A DNA stretch of 63,215 bases from NCBI RefSeq assembly GCF_028682635.1, contig NZ_JANHLK010000032.1:1-63215 (forward strand), written 5' to 3'. The notes below the pieces were generated by a model. The model had not been told where the DNA came from, did no database searches, and was given only the letters and a program-made list of their open reading frames with translations. The stretch's first letter is position 1. The number at the start of each line of letters is the position of its first letter. Below are positions 16,448 to 25,206 of this stretch, piece after piece. This DNA is from Pseudomonas putida. GTDB taxonomy: Bacteria; Pseudomonadota; Gammaproteobacteria; Pseudomonadales; Pseudomonadaceae. Both the position numbers and the translations under genes were made by a program.

Positions 16448-17017
16448 TTATGCCTCTTTTGCGACGTCTTCGCCACGGGCACGAAGATAGCGCTTCAAGG
16501 CGGCTAAAGAGTCCGGGCAGTAAGGCTTTTGCTCGATATCGCGCAGCACTTGCTCAACGGGCATGAAGCACGCTTCCAGCACCTCTTCCGGTTGCAGGAC
16601 CAGCGGGCCGTCCCACACTGCCGAAAAGGCCGAACACCAGAGTCGATTGCCGGTGTCCTCGAAGAAAAAGTGGTCATGCACGGTCAACTCCACCCCGCTC
16701 ACGCCCAGCTCTTCTTCAAGCTCCCGAGCGGCCGACTCCGCGTAGGTTTCGCTGGCGAGCACCATGCCGCCCGCCGCCACGTCCCAGTAACCCGGGTAGA
16801 TCGCCTTGCTCAGGGTGCGCCGGTGCACGCAGAGCTCACCGGCGGAGTTGAACAACATGATGTAGGTGCCGCGCCCGATCAGCCCGCGCTCGCGCAGGTC
16901 GGAACGCACCAGTGCGCCGAGCAGGTTGTCCTGCTCGTCGACCCAGGCGATCTGCTCGGCATCCGAGGCCGCCCGATGGGCGGCCTCGAGCGCGTTATCG
17001 ATGGAGCTATCGACCAT
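16448..17017 (-). CDS. Nudix hydrolase, YfcD-like
   Basis: This is a 189-residue protein with a complete Nudix box, GMVLASETYAESAARELEEELGV, fitting the G-x5-E-x7-REUxEExGU pattern. The surrounding segments (WVDEQDNLLGALVRSDLRER, CVHRRTLSKAIYPGYWDVAA) are typical of the isopentenyl-isomerase-like YfcD branch. The family hydrolyses nucleoside-diphosphate-linked compounds; the substrate cannot be read from sequence. The start is three bases after the stop of the upstream DUF2333 gene, so the two form an operon. Confidence 0.88.
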   Translation of the reverse strand: MVDSSIDNALEAAHRAASDAEQIAWVDEQDNLLGALVRSDLRERGLIGRGTYIMLFNSAGELCVHRRTLSKAIYPGYWDVAAGGMVLASETYAESAARELEEELGVSGVELTVHDHFFFEDTGNRLWCSAFSAVWDGPLVLQPEEVLEACFMPVEQVLRDIEQKPYCPDSLAALKRYLRARGEDVAKEA

Positions 17018-17020
17018 GGC

Positions 17021-18088
17021 TCAGCCCTGATTCAGCAATTGACGCAAATCGATCACGGCGGCGTTGGCCCGGGAAATGTAGTTGGCCATTACCAGCGAGT
17101 GGTTGGCCAGCACGCCGAAGCCGCTGCCATTGAGGATCATCGGGCTCCAGACCGCTTCCTGCGACGCTTCCAGCTCACGAATGATCTGGCGCACGCTGAC
17201 CGTGGCGTTCTTCTTGGCCAGCACATCGGCGAAGTCGACTTCGATGGCGCGCAGCAGGTGGGACAAGGCCCAGGCCTGGCCGCGGGCTTCGTAGAACACG
17301 TTGTCGATCTGCAGCCATGGGGTTTCGACGATTTCTTCGTCGACCTGCGGCACCTGCCCCGGCGTAATGACCTCGGTTTTCAGCGCGGTGTTGAGCTTGA
17401 CCCGACCAACGCTGGCCGACAGCCGTTGCGATAGCGAACCCAAGCGGGTACCGACGTCACCCAGCCAGTTGTTCAGGTTGTCGGCGCGGGCAAAGAACAG
17501 CGCGCTCTTCTGGTTCGGATCGGACAGGCGAGTCTGATAGCGGGTCAGGGAGTTGATCCCTTCCTGGAACTCGGACTCGCTGGAGGGCAGCACCCAGCTT
17601 TTATTGTCGAAGTTGAAACGCGGCTCGGCCTTGGCCAGGTCGGCGTCCTCGGTGGACTGCGACTGCGAGCGGGCGAAGTCTTTACGCAGCGCACGGCTCA
17701 GGTCGCGCACCTGCACCAGCACGCCATATTCCCAGCTCGGCATGTTGTCCATCCACAGGCCCGGCGGCAAGCGGTCGTTGGAAATGTAGCCGCCTGGCTT
17801 GTTCAGCAGGGTACCGGCGACGCTCTTGAGGGTTTCCACCGTGGTGTAGCCGACCACCATCTGCTTGCCGTCCCGTTCGGCAGCAAGTTGCGCATTCTGC
17901 TGTACCGGAAACAGGTCAGGTTCCGCGCTCCAGTACCAACCCAGAGCAATCGTCACCAGCAGGTAGATACCAATCAGTGTGGCCAGCGCCCGGCTGAAAA
18001 ACAGGCCACCCAGATAACTGCGGGTAGCCGACTTCGGTTCAGCGGCACGTTCAGGCGCGCTACCGGCGCGGTTTTTCCAGTCCAGCAT
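17021..18088 (-). CDS. DUF2333 family inner-membrane protein
   Basis: This is a 355-residue protein. A basic cytoplasmic head of about 30 residues is followed by one membrane helix (ALATLIGIYLLVTIALGWYW). The rest is a large periplasmic domain with conserved-looking segments PGGYISNDRLPPGLWMDNMP and SWEYGVLVQVRDLSRALRKD. Near the C-terminus is NHSLVMANYISRANAAVIDL. This agrees in length and topology with DUF2333, a family mostly found in gammaproteobacteria. No biochemical role is established. It is the first gene of a two-gene unit with the Nudix hydrolase and is divergent from gcbA. Confidence 0.85.
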   Translation of the reverse strand: MLDWKNRAGSAPERAAEPKSATRSYLGGLFFSRALATLIGIYLLVTIALGWYWSAEPDLFPVQQNAQLAAERDGKQMVVGYTTVETLKSVAGTLLNKPGGYISNDRLPPGLWMDNMPSWEYGVLVQVRDLSRALRKDFARSQSQSTEDADLAKAEPRFNFDNKSWVLPSSESEFQEGINSLTRYQTRLSDPNQKSALFFARADNLNNWLGDVGTRLGSLSQRLSASVGRVKLNTALKTEVITPGQVPQVDEEIVETPWLQIDNVFYEARGQAWALSHLLRAIEVDFADVLAKKNATVSVRQIIRELEASQEAVWSPMILNGSGFGVLANHSLVMANYISRANAAVIDLRQLLNQG

Positions 18089-18490
18089 GGCGATATCCTT
18101 TCAATTACTTGAGTTCATCGTTTCGACCACAACCATACAACAACGTGCCTTTGCCCGGCACCCGCGGATGGCTTTACAGCGAAATTTATCCAATGCCTTC
18201 TAAGGGAATCCCTTAGTCCATAAAAGACGAAAAACTGCCTGGCTTCCAGCAACGGATACGCGACCCGCGCAGCCCGGTGCCAACAACCTCAGGACTCAAC
18301 TCGAAGCCGGCCAAGCCCATGGCTGACGGGACCTTTGCAAGTATCAGCAGCCAATTGGCGACCGACCAGTCAGAAACTAAATAGATGGATGCCCAAGATT
18401 ATTAACGTACGACACTCATGTAACGGAAAAGAGATGCTAGCATAGAGCCACCAGTCGACCTCAGCTTGCCCCCTAACTAGTAGTCAGGAT
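18089..18490. promoter_or_regulatory. 402-bp divergent intergenic region, DUF2333/gcbA
   Basis: No gene is visible. The region contains the perfect short palindrome taagggaatccctta around 18198-18212. It also has an AT-rich stretch (about 18375-18440) ahead of gcbA. It must contain promoters in both directions, but I could not assign boxes with confidence. The leader ahead of gcbA is long for this compact chromosome and could hold a regulatory RNA element. Confidence 0.4.
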
Positions 18491-20161
18491 ATGACCGAGC
18501 CAGAAGAGCCCAGCCGCGAGCGCCTCAAGCACCACTTTGCCCAGCGGGTAATTCATCAAGCACGTCAGGTTCTTGAGATATGGCAGCGCCTGCAGCGCAC
18601 TGAATGGTCGACCCAGGAACTGGCGGAACTGAGCGAGGCCAACCTGCGCCTGCTGCGTTTCGCCGAACGCTTCGAACAACCGGAACACTCACAGCTGGCG
18701 CGCCACATCGGCCAGTCCCTGGAGGCTGTCGACGCCAATCGCGGACGCCTCAGCAGCGGCCTGATCAGCGACCTCAACCGGTTGATGCAACGCCTGTCGC
18801 GCACCGGCCTGCGTCATGGCGACCAGCTCGACCAGACGTTCCTGCCGCCGTTGCGCAAACCGATCTACGTGATGCTGCAGGATCATGACCGTGCCGAGCG
18901 ACTGGCCAAGCAGCTGGAGTTTTTCGGGCTCAGCGCCCAGTCCCTGGAGAGCGTGGCGGCCTTCCGCTCCTCGATGGTCGAGCGCCTGCCAGCGGCCATC
19001 GTCATGGACGTCGACTTCAGCGGCCCCGGCGTCGGCCTGAAACTGGCGGCCGAAGCCCAGGAAGGTCTCGACCAGCGTTTGCCGCTGCTGTTTTTCAGCC
19101 TGCATGAAACCGACACCCCGACCCGCCTCGCCGCCGTGCGCGCCGGCGGCCAGGAGTTCCTCACCGGCACCCTTGAGGCGTCGAGCCTGCTGGAAAAAAT
19201 CGAAGTCCTGACCTGCGTCGCCCAGTACGAGCCCTATAAAGTGCTGATCATCGACGATTCACGCGCCCAGGCCTTGCACACCGAACGCCTGCTAAACAGC
19301 GCAGGGATCATTACCCGGACCCTGATCGAGCCGATCCAGGCCATGGCCGAGCTGGCGGACTTTCAACCGGACCTGATCATCCTCGACATGTACATGCCGG
19401 CCTGCACCGGTACCGAACTGGCCAAGGTGATTCGCCATAACGACCGTTATGTCAGCGTGCCGATCATTTACCTGTCGGCCGAGGACGATCTCGACAAGCA
19501 ACTCGACGCCATGAGCGAGGGCGGCGACGACTTCCTGACCAAACCGATCAAGCCACGGCACCTGATCACCACCGTGCGCAACCGGGCGGCACGGGCTCGC
19601 AACCTCAAGGCGCGAATGGTACGCGACAGCCTCACCGGCCTGTACAACCACACGCATATCCTGCAATTGCTTGAAGACTGCAGCTTTCGCGCGCGCCGCG
19701 AGGGCAAGCCGCTGAGCTTTGCGATGCTCGACATCGACCACTTCAAGCGCGTCAACGACAGCCACGGCCACCCCATGGGCGACCGGGTGATCAAGAGCCT
19801 GGCGCTGTTCCTCAAGCAACGCTTGCGCAAGACCGACTTCATCGGCCGCTACGGTGGTGAAGAGTTCGCTATTGTCATGCCCGACACCGACCTCGAAGCG
19901 GCCTGCAAAGTGCTCGACGAAATCCGTCAGCGTTTTGCCGAAATTCATTATCCCGCGCAACCCCAGGATCTCTGGTGCACGTTCAGCGCCGGGGTGGTGG
20001 ATCTGTGCGAAGACTCTGACAGCTTGCTGATGGCCAGCCAGGCGGACGAGGCGCTGTACCGTGCCAAAGGCGCGGGACGCAACCGGGTGCAGGCCGCCCG
20101 GCCTTCAAGGCAAAGTGCCACTTTTTTATCGGAAGAGACCGATACGGTCACAACCCTGTAA
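18491..20161 (+). CDS. gcbA: diguanylate cyclase GcbA
   Basis: This is a 556-residue c-di-GMP synthase. After a helical N-terminus come a receiver-like domain (about residues 126-240, VMLQDHDRAERL ... AIVMDVDFSG) and a canonical receiver (about 250-365) with phosphoacceptor D299 (LIILDMYMPACTG). A GGDEF domain follows. The active site is GGEEF at 455-459, and an allosteric I-site RxxD (RKTD) lies five residues before it, so product inhibition is expected. Order and neighbours match GcbA/AdcA of pseudomonads, which promotes initial attachment and was also implicated in dispersal. The ATG is preceded only by a weak AGG. Confidence 0.93.
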   Translation: MTEPEEPSRERLKHHFAQRVIHQARQVLEIWQRLQRTEWSTQELAELSEANLRLLRFAERFEQPEHSQLARHIGQSLEAVDANRGRLSSGLISDLNRLMQRLSRTGLRHGDQLDQTFLPPLRKPIYVMLQDHDRAERLAKQLEFFGLSAQSLESVAAFRSSMVERLPAAIVMDVDFSGPGVGLKLAAEAQEGLDQRLPLLFFSLHETDTPTRLAAVRAGGQEFLTGTLEASSLLEKIEVLTCVAQYEPYKVLIIDDSRAQALHTERLLNSAGIITRTLIEPIQAMAELADFQPDLIILDMYMPACTGTELAKVIRHNDRYVSVPIIYLSAEDDLDKQLDAMSEGGDDFLTKPIKPRHLITTVRNRAARARNLKARMVRDSLTGLYNHTHILQLLEDCSFRARREGKPLSFAMLDIDHFKRVNDSHGHPMGDRVIKSLALFLKQRLRKTDFIGRYGGEEFAIVMPDTDLEAACKVLDEIRQRFAEIHYPAQPQDLWCTFSAGVVDLCEDSDSLLMASQADEALYRAKGAGRNRVQAARPSRQSATFLSEETDTVTTL

Positions 20162-20212
20162 CAGAAACGCAATAACTTCAGGCACTTACCATTCCGCCTT
20201 TGGTAGTCCTTG

Positions 20213-22159
20213 ATGCGCCTGAAACTGTTGACCAATCTCAACACCCTTCTTTTGGTGGCCGTGTGCGTGGCCCTTGGAGCGACACTCTGGTGGTCGCAAA
20301 AGGCCCTCGAACGCCCCTATCTGTTGATGGAGCGCTACCTGGGGTTGTCCCAACAGTTCCAGAGTGACGTGGCGCGCAACATTGTCGATTACCTTGCCAG
20401 CGGCGATGCGCTGCGCTTGAGCAGCGCCAGCCAGGCCATCGACACACTGCACAAGGAACTCGACGAGTTGCCACCGGCCCTGGCGGACACCTTGCGCCCG
20501 AGCCTGACCAACCTGGACGAATTCGGCAAAACCGATCTGCTGGCCGCCGGCAAGCTCGCGGGCGATCCGCAGGCCCTGCTCCTGCAGGCTGAACGAGAGC
20601 TGGGCGCCAGCCTTGATCAACTCAGCCAGTACGCCAGTGGCAACGCGAGCTACCTGACCCCACTGCTCATGGCTTCCCAGCACCTGGGCAAGCTGTCGCT
20701 GGCCCGGGACAAACTGGTCAGCAGCGGTCGCAGCGAACTGGCCGCCGATGTCGAGCGCGAAGTCGCCAACATCCGCAGCCAGGCCGAACAACTGGACGCC
20801 CTGCCGTTGTTGGGCGTGGCGGCCAGCGGTGAATCGAACACCGATGATTTCGCTGCGATGATGGGCCTGGAAAACACCGAGAAAGCCGCGGCCGAAGATG
20901 CCGGCGTCGGCTTCAAGCGTGAGCTCAACAGCCTGCTCAGTCGTTACCCGGCGGAACTGACGCGCACTCGCGAGCAAATCCACAAACGTGCCGAACTCAG
21001 CGCCGCGACACACTTGAAAATCGCCGCCGTGCAACAGGCCATCGCCGGGCTGGAACCGGTGGTGCGCGCCCAGCACGGGCAGATCCAGAGTGAGGTGCGG
21101 CTGATGCAGGGGGTGATGATCGGCCTGATTCTGCTGATCGCCCTGCTGATCGACACCCTGCAACGCAAACTGGCGCGAACCCTGACCAGACTCTCCCCGG
21201 CCCTGTCGACCTGGGCCGAAGGCGACTTCAGCCGCGACATTCAGCTGGGCAATACCAACCGCGAACTGCATGACATCGAAGCCTCGCTCAATCGCCTGCG
21301 CGCCTATCTGGTGGACCTGGTGGGGACCATTCGTCTCAACGCCGAACAGGTCGCTGGCAGCAGCCGAACCCTGGCCGAGCTGAGCAATGACCTGCACAGC
21401 GGCGCCGAACACCAGGCCGGTGACACAGCGATGATCCGCGACTCCCTGGGCGAACTGGAAGCGACCATCCAGCAAGTGGCCGGCGACGCCAGCCAGGCCG
21501 CCGATGCCAGTCGCCATGCCGGCCAGGCGGTCGAACACGGCCAGCGAGTCATTGGCCTGAGCCTCACCGGCCTGCATGCGCTGGTGGGAGAGGTGCAAGG
21601 CAATGCGCAGATGATCGAGCACCTGGCCGAAGAGTCCGCGACCATCGGTGGCGTGCTGACGGTGATCCGCTCGATTGCCGACCAGACCAACCTGCTGGCC
21701 CTGAACGCCGCCATCGAGGCGGCCCGGGCCGGGGAAATGGGCCGCGGCTTTGCCGTCGTGGCCGAAGAGGTGCGCTCGCTGGCACAACGCACCGCCGGGG
21801 CCACGGCCGAGATCCAGACCCTGATCGCCGGCCTGCAGAGCGCAGCGCGTCAATCGGTCGAAGGCATGCGCGCCCAGGTCGAACACGCCGAAGCCACCGC
21901 CAACCAGGCCCAGGCGGCGGACGGTGCACTGGATAAGATCGTCGGGGCGATCCAGACCATCTCCGACACCGCGGTGCGCATCGCCGATGTCACCGCCCAG
22001 CAGAGCGGTGCCGTCAGCGAGATTCGCGATCACAGTGAGCGTATTCACCAGCTGGGTGGGGATAACCTGCTGCGTATCGGCCAGGGGCGCGAGCAAGGGG
22101 AGAATCTGTTGGTATTGGGTGGGCGATTGCATACAGCCGTCCAGGCTTTCCGCGTCTGA
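20213..22159 (+). CDS. ctpL: methyl-accepting chemotaxis protein, CtpL-like
   Basis: This is a chemoreceptor of about 648 residues. An N-terminal helix (LLLVAVCVALGATLWW) is followed by a helical periplasmic sensor of about 270 residues and a second helix (MIGLILLIALLIDTL). A HAMP-like linker and the cytoplasmic signalling domain come next. The hairpin tip is intact (IRSIADQTNLLALNAAIEAA and RAGEMGRGFAVVAEEVRSLA). The position after gcbA matches CtpL of P. aeruginosa, reported as a receptor for taxis at low phosphate. Ligand here is inferred only from synteny. The ATG at 20213 is used although a TTG precedes it directly. Confidence 0.85.
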   Translation: MRLKLLTNLNTLLLVAVCVALGATLWWSQKALERPYLLMERYLGLSQQFQSDVARNIVDYLASGDALRLSSASQAIDTLHKELDELPPALADTLRPSLTNLDEFGKTDLLAAGKLAGDPQALLLQAERELGASLDQLSQYASGNASYLTPLLMASQHLGKLSLARDKLVSSGRSELAADVEREVANIRSQAEQLDALPLLGVAASGESNTDDFAAMMGLENTEKAAAEDAGVGFKRELNSLLSRYPAELTRTREQIHKRAELSAATHLKIAAVQQAIAGLEPVVRAQHGQIQSEVRLMQGVMIGLILLIALLIDTLQRKLARTLTRLSPALSTWAEGDFSRDIQLGNTNRELHDIEASLNRLRAYLVDLVGTIRLNAEQVAGSSRTLAELSNDLHSGAEHQAGDTAMIRDSLGELEATIQQVAGDASQAADASRHAGQAVEHGQRVIGLSLTGLHALVGEVQGNAQMIEHLAEESATIGGVLTVIRSIADQTNLLALNAAIEAARAGEMGRGFAVVAEEVRSLAQRTAGATAEIQTLIAGLQSAARQSVEGMRAQVEHAEATANQAQAADGALDKIVGAIQTISDTAVRIADVTAQQSGAVSEIRDHSERIHQLGGDNLLRIGQGREQGENLLVLGGRLHTAVQAFRV

Positions 22160-22170
22160 CAGGCCGCCAT

Positions 22171-22260
22171 CGCCAGCAGGCTGGCTCCCACAGGATAAGG
22201 GCCGTCCACAGATCTTTTGGGCACTATCAATATTTGTGGGAGCTGGCCTGCCGGCGATAG
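22171..22260. repeat. inverted REP pair after ctpL
   Basis: The arms gccagcaggctggctcccac and tgtgggagctggcctgccgg face the opposite way round from the usual doublets in the window, with the tgtggg ends pointing inward. It follows the ctpL stop by 11 bp and precedes dsbD by 88 bp, and may act as a transcript end structure. Confidence 0.8.
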
Positions 22261-22348
22261 CGTCGGAACATGCACCATAGGATTACCCGCACTGCACACC
22301 CGTCCACTGTCCGCTATCATCCCCCCAATTCCGATACGCGAGATCGTC

Positions 22349-24091
22349 ATGCGCCGTTTGCTTTGCCTGCTGCTTCTAGTGCTCGCCCTGCCGGCCACCG
22401 CCGCCGGTTTGCTGGAGAGCCGCCCCAGTTCGACCCTGGGCTCGATCAACAACAGCGCCGACTTCCTGCCGGTGCGCGAAGCCTTTCAGTTGAGCCTGGT
22501 GGACAGCACACCGCAATCGATCAAATTGCGCTTCGTCGCCACCGAGGGTTATTACCTTTACCGGCATCGCTTCCAGTTCCGCGCCGACCCGGCCGATGTC
22601 AGCCTCGGACCGGCACAGTTGCCCAAGGGCGAACAGAAACACGATGAGTACTTCGGTGACGTCGAGGTCTACCACGGCGTGCTCGATGTGGAACTGCCGC
22701 GCACCGACCAACGCGCCTTCACGCTGGTAGTGACCTACCAGGGCTGCGCCGACAAAGGCCTGTGTTATCCCCCCGAAACCGAACGCCTGAGCATCGACGG
22801 CAGCGTCCCGAGCACCTACCAGGCCTGGAGCTGGCGCGAACTGGCGCTGTTTTTCCTGGCCGGCCTGGGCCTGACCTTCACCCCCTGCGTGCTGCCCATG
22901 CTGCCGATCCTTTCCGGCGTGGTGTTGCGTGGCCAGGTCGGCGGCTGGCGTGGTTTCAATCTGTCGTTGGCCTATGTGTTGCCGATGGCCGCCTGTTTTG
23001 CCTTGCTGGGCGCGCTCATGGGCCTGTTCGGCGCCCAGCTCAACCTGCAGGCGCGCCTGCAATCGGCCTGGGTGCTGGTGCCGTTCGCGATGTTTTTTGC
23101 GCTGTTCGCCCTGGCCATGTTCGGCGTCTTCGAACTGAAATTGCCCCACGCCATCAGCAGTCGGCTGGACCGCATTGCCGGCCGCACCGAAGGCGGTTCG
23201 CTGTGGGGCGCCGCAGTATTGGGCGTGGTCTCCAGCCTGCTGGTTTCGCCTTGCGTCTCGGCACCGCTGGCCGGTGCCCTGCTTTACATCAGCGCCAGTG
23301 GCGATGCGCTGGGGGGCGGCCTGAAGCTGTTCATGCTCGGCCTGGGCATGGGCGCCCCGCTGTTGCTGGTAGCCACCGGCGGCGCCGCCTGGCTGCCGAA
23401 AAGCGGGCCCTGGCTTATCTACGTGAAAAATGCGATAGGCGTGCTGTTGCTGGGGCTGGCGATCGGCTTGCTCAGCCGAGTCCTGCCGGGGCAGATCACC
23501 TTGCTGCTCATCGGCCTGCTGGCCGCTGGCGTCGGCTTGTTCCTGGGCGCACTGGAGTTCGTCTATAAACCGCCGCGAAAGCGCCTGGGGCAGTTGCTCG
23601 GGATGTTCCTGCTGTTTTATGCGCTGTCCTGTTGGTACGGCGCCTTCAGCGGTCAGACCGACCCGTTCAACCCGATCGCCCAGCCGTCCATGGTGGTTGG
23701 CAACGAGCCCACGCAACAGCCCAGCGCCTGGCAAACCATCACTACCCCGGCAGAACTCGACCGCGTGCTCGCACAAGCCCAGGCGTCCGGGACCCCGCTG
23801 CTGCTCGACTGGTACGCCGACTGGTGCATCAGCTGCAAAGTCATCGAACGCCAGGTGCTTGACGACGCGATCGTCGTCGAACGCCTCAAGGGCTATCGCC
23901 TGGTGCGCTTCGACATCACCGCCAGCAACACCGAACAACGCGCCCTGCTAGATCGCTACAAGCTGTTCGGCCCTCCGGCGTTGATGTTTTTTGGCAAGGA
24001 CGGTGTCGAACGCGCCGATGTGCGAGTGATCGGCGAAATCAATGCGGCGGACTTCGCCGAACGTGTCGCCAGGGCGAATGACCGGATTTAA
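22349..24091 (+). CDS. dsbD: thiol:disulfide interchange protein DsbD
   Basis: This is a 580-residue inner-membrane reductase that moves electrons from cytoplasmic thioredoxin to periplasmic thiols. A signal peptide (LLCLLLLVLALPATAA) precedes the periplasmic alpha domain with the cysteine pair in YQGCADKGLCYPPE. Eight or so membrane helices follow, with cysteines in FTPCVLPMLPILSG and VSPCVSAPLAGALLY. The C-terminal thioredoxin-like gamma domain has the CxxC in YADWCISCK. All six expected cysteines are present. The ATG at 22349 directly precedes the signal peptide. Targets in pseudomonads include DsbC-type isomerases and cytochrome c maturation. Confidence 0.93.
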   Translation: MRRLLCLLLLVLALPATAAGLLESRPSSTLGSINNSADFLPVREAFQLSLVDSTPQSIKLRFVATEGYYLYRHRFQFRADPADVSLGPAQLPKGEQKHDEYFGDVEVYHGVLDVELPRTDQRAFTLVVTYQGCADKGLCYPPETERLSIDGSVPSTYQAWSWRELALFFLAGLGLTFTPCVLPMLPILSGVVLRGQVGGWRGFNLSLAYVLPMAACFALLGALMGLFGAQLNLQARLQSAWVLVPFAMFFALFALAMFGVFELKLPHAISSRLDRIAGRTEGGSLWGAAVLGVVSSLLVSPCVSAPLAGALLYISASGDALGGGLKLFMLGLGMGAPLLLVATGGAAWLPKSGPWLIYVKNAIGVLLLGLAIGLLSRVLPGQITLLLIGLLAAGVGLFLGALEFVYKPPRKRLGQLLGMFLLFYALSCWYGAFSGQTDPFNPIAQPSMVVGNEPTQQPSAWQTITTPAELDRVLAQAQASGTPLLLDWYADWCISCKVIERQVLDDAIVVERLKGYRLVRFDITASNTEQRALLDRYKLFGPPALMFFGKDGVERADVRVIGEINAADFAERVARANDRI

Positions 24092-24223
24092 TCACGCGGT
24101 CATATATTTCGCGCAAACATCGGTCATCGTGCTGGCTATTGCAGAGAACTGGACAGTCACAAAGGCTTTGCGGCATAGTCGCCGGGTTCTGACAAATGCA
24201 CACGGATAACCAAGGAACAGCCG

Positions 24224-24676
24224 ATGGCCACGCTACTCGTATTGCACGGACCCAACCTGAACCTGCTCGGCACCCGCGAACCGGGCACCTATGGCGCCAC
24301 GACGCTGGCGCAGATCAACCAGGACCTGGAACGCCGCGCCCGCGAAGCCGGCCACCATTTGCTGCACCTGCAAAGCAATGCCGAGTACGAATTGATCGAC
24401 CGCATCCATGCCGCCCGCAGCGAAGGCGTGGACTTCATTCTGATCAACCCAGCAGCTTTTACGCATACAAGTGTCGCATTACGTGACGCGCTGCTGGCGG
24501 TGAGCATCCCATTCATCGAAGTGCATTTGTCTAACGTGCACAAACGCGAACCTTTCCGCCATCACTCCTACTTCTCCGACGTAGCGGTGGGAGTGATCTG
24601 CGGCCTTGGCGCCAGCGGTTACCGACTGGCCCTGGAGGCTGCACTAGAGCAGCTTGAAAAACAGGCTACAGCTTGA
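24224..24676 (+). CDS. aroQ: type II 3-dehydroquinate dehydratase
   Basis: This is a 150-residue shikimate pathway enzyme that dehydrates 3-dehydroquinate to 3-dehydroshikimate. The signature HGPNLNLLGTREPGTYG near the N-terminus includes the catalytic tyrosine and the mobile-loop arginine. NPAAFTHTSVALRDAL, EVHLSNVHKREPFRHHSY and GLGASGYRLALEA complete the family pattern and include the catalytic histidine. The type II enzyme is a dodecamer. It is followed after 48 bp by accB, and an aroQ-accB-accC order is common in gammaproteobacteria. The 132-bp gap upstream is the likely promoter for the three genes. Confidence 0.96.
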   Translation: MATLLVLHGPNLNLLGTREPGTYGATTLAQINQDLERRAREAGHHLLHLQSNAEYELIDRIHAARSEGVDFILINPAAFTHTSVALRDALLAVSIPFIEVHLSNVHKREPFRHHSYFSDVAVGVICGLGASGYRLALEAALEQLEKQATA

Positions 24677-24724
24677 ACTACAAGCGTTAAACGCCCCTGA
24701 CCGACCCTTGGGAGTTGATGATTC

Positions 24725-25189
24725 ATGGATATCCGTAAAGTTAAGAAACTGATCGAATTGCTGGAAGAGTCCGGCATCGACGAGCTCGAGATCAAGGAAG
24801 GCGAAGAGTCCGTACGCATCAGCCGTCATAGCAAGACTCCGGCTCAGCAGTACTACGCACCGGCTCCAATGCCTGCTCCAGCTGCCGCGCCTGTCGCTGC
24901 CGCCGCTCCGGCTGCCGCTGCCGCCCCTGCTGCCCCGGCCGCGCCAGTGCTGAACGGCACCGTTGCCCGTTCGCCAATGGTCGGTACGTTCTATCGCAAG
25001 TCTTCGCCAACCTCGCCGTCCTTCGTGGAAGTCGGCCAGACCGTGAAGAAAGGCGACACCCTGTGCATCGTTGAAGCCATGAAGATGATGAACCACATCG
25101 AAGCTGAAACCAGCGGTGTGATCGAATCCATCCTCGTCGAAGACGGCCAGCCGGTTGAGTACGACCAACCGCTGTTCACCATCGTTTGA
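24725..25189 (+). CDS. accB: biotin carboxyl carrier protein AccB
   Basis: This is a 154-residue carrier subunit of acetyl-CoA carboxylase, which makes malonyl-CoA for fatty acid synthesis. An N-terminal helical region (DIRKVKKLIELLEESGIDEL) is followed by a flexible Ala/Pro-rich linker, unusually regular here (repeats of PAAAAP and PAAPAA type). The biotinyl domain follows. The biotin attachment lysine lies in VEAMKMMNHIEAE, and the thumb segment is present. It is followed by accC after 17 bp, so the two are cotranscribed. Confidence 0.96.
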   Translation: MDIRKVKKLIELLEESGIDELEIKEGEESVRISRHSKTPAQQYYAPAPMPAPAAAPVAAAAPAAAAAPAAPAAPVLNGTVARSPMVGTFYRKSSPTSPSFVEVGQTVKKGDTLCIVEAMKMMNHIEAETSGVIESILVEDGQPVEYDQPLFTIV

Positions 25190-25206
25190 ACCGCGGAGAG
25201 CCTTTG

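Noticed and set aside
20186..22132. Long open frame on the minus strand opposite the chemoreceptor gene
   Set aside because: It mirrors the ctpL-like gene codon for codon, is rich in Gly, Gln and His, and has no recognisable motif. The plus-strand MCP is unambiguous.
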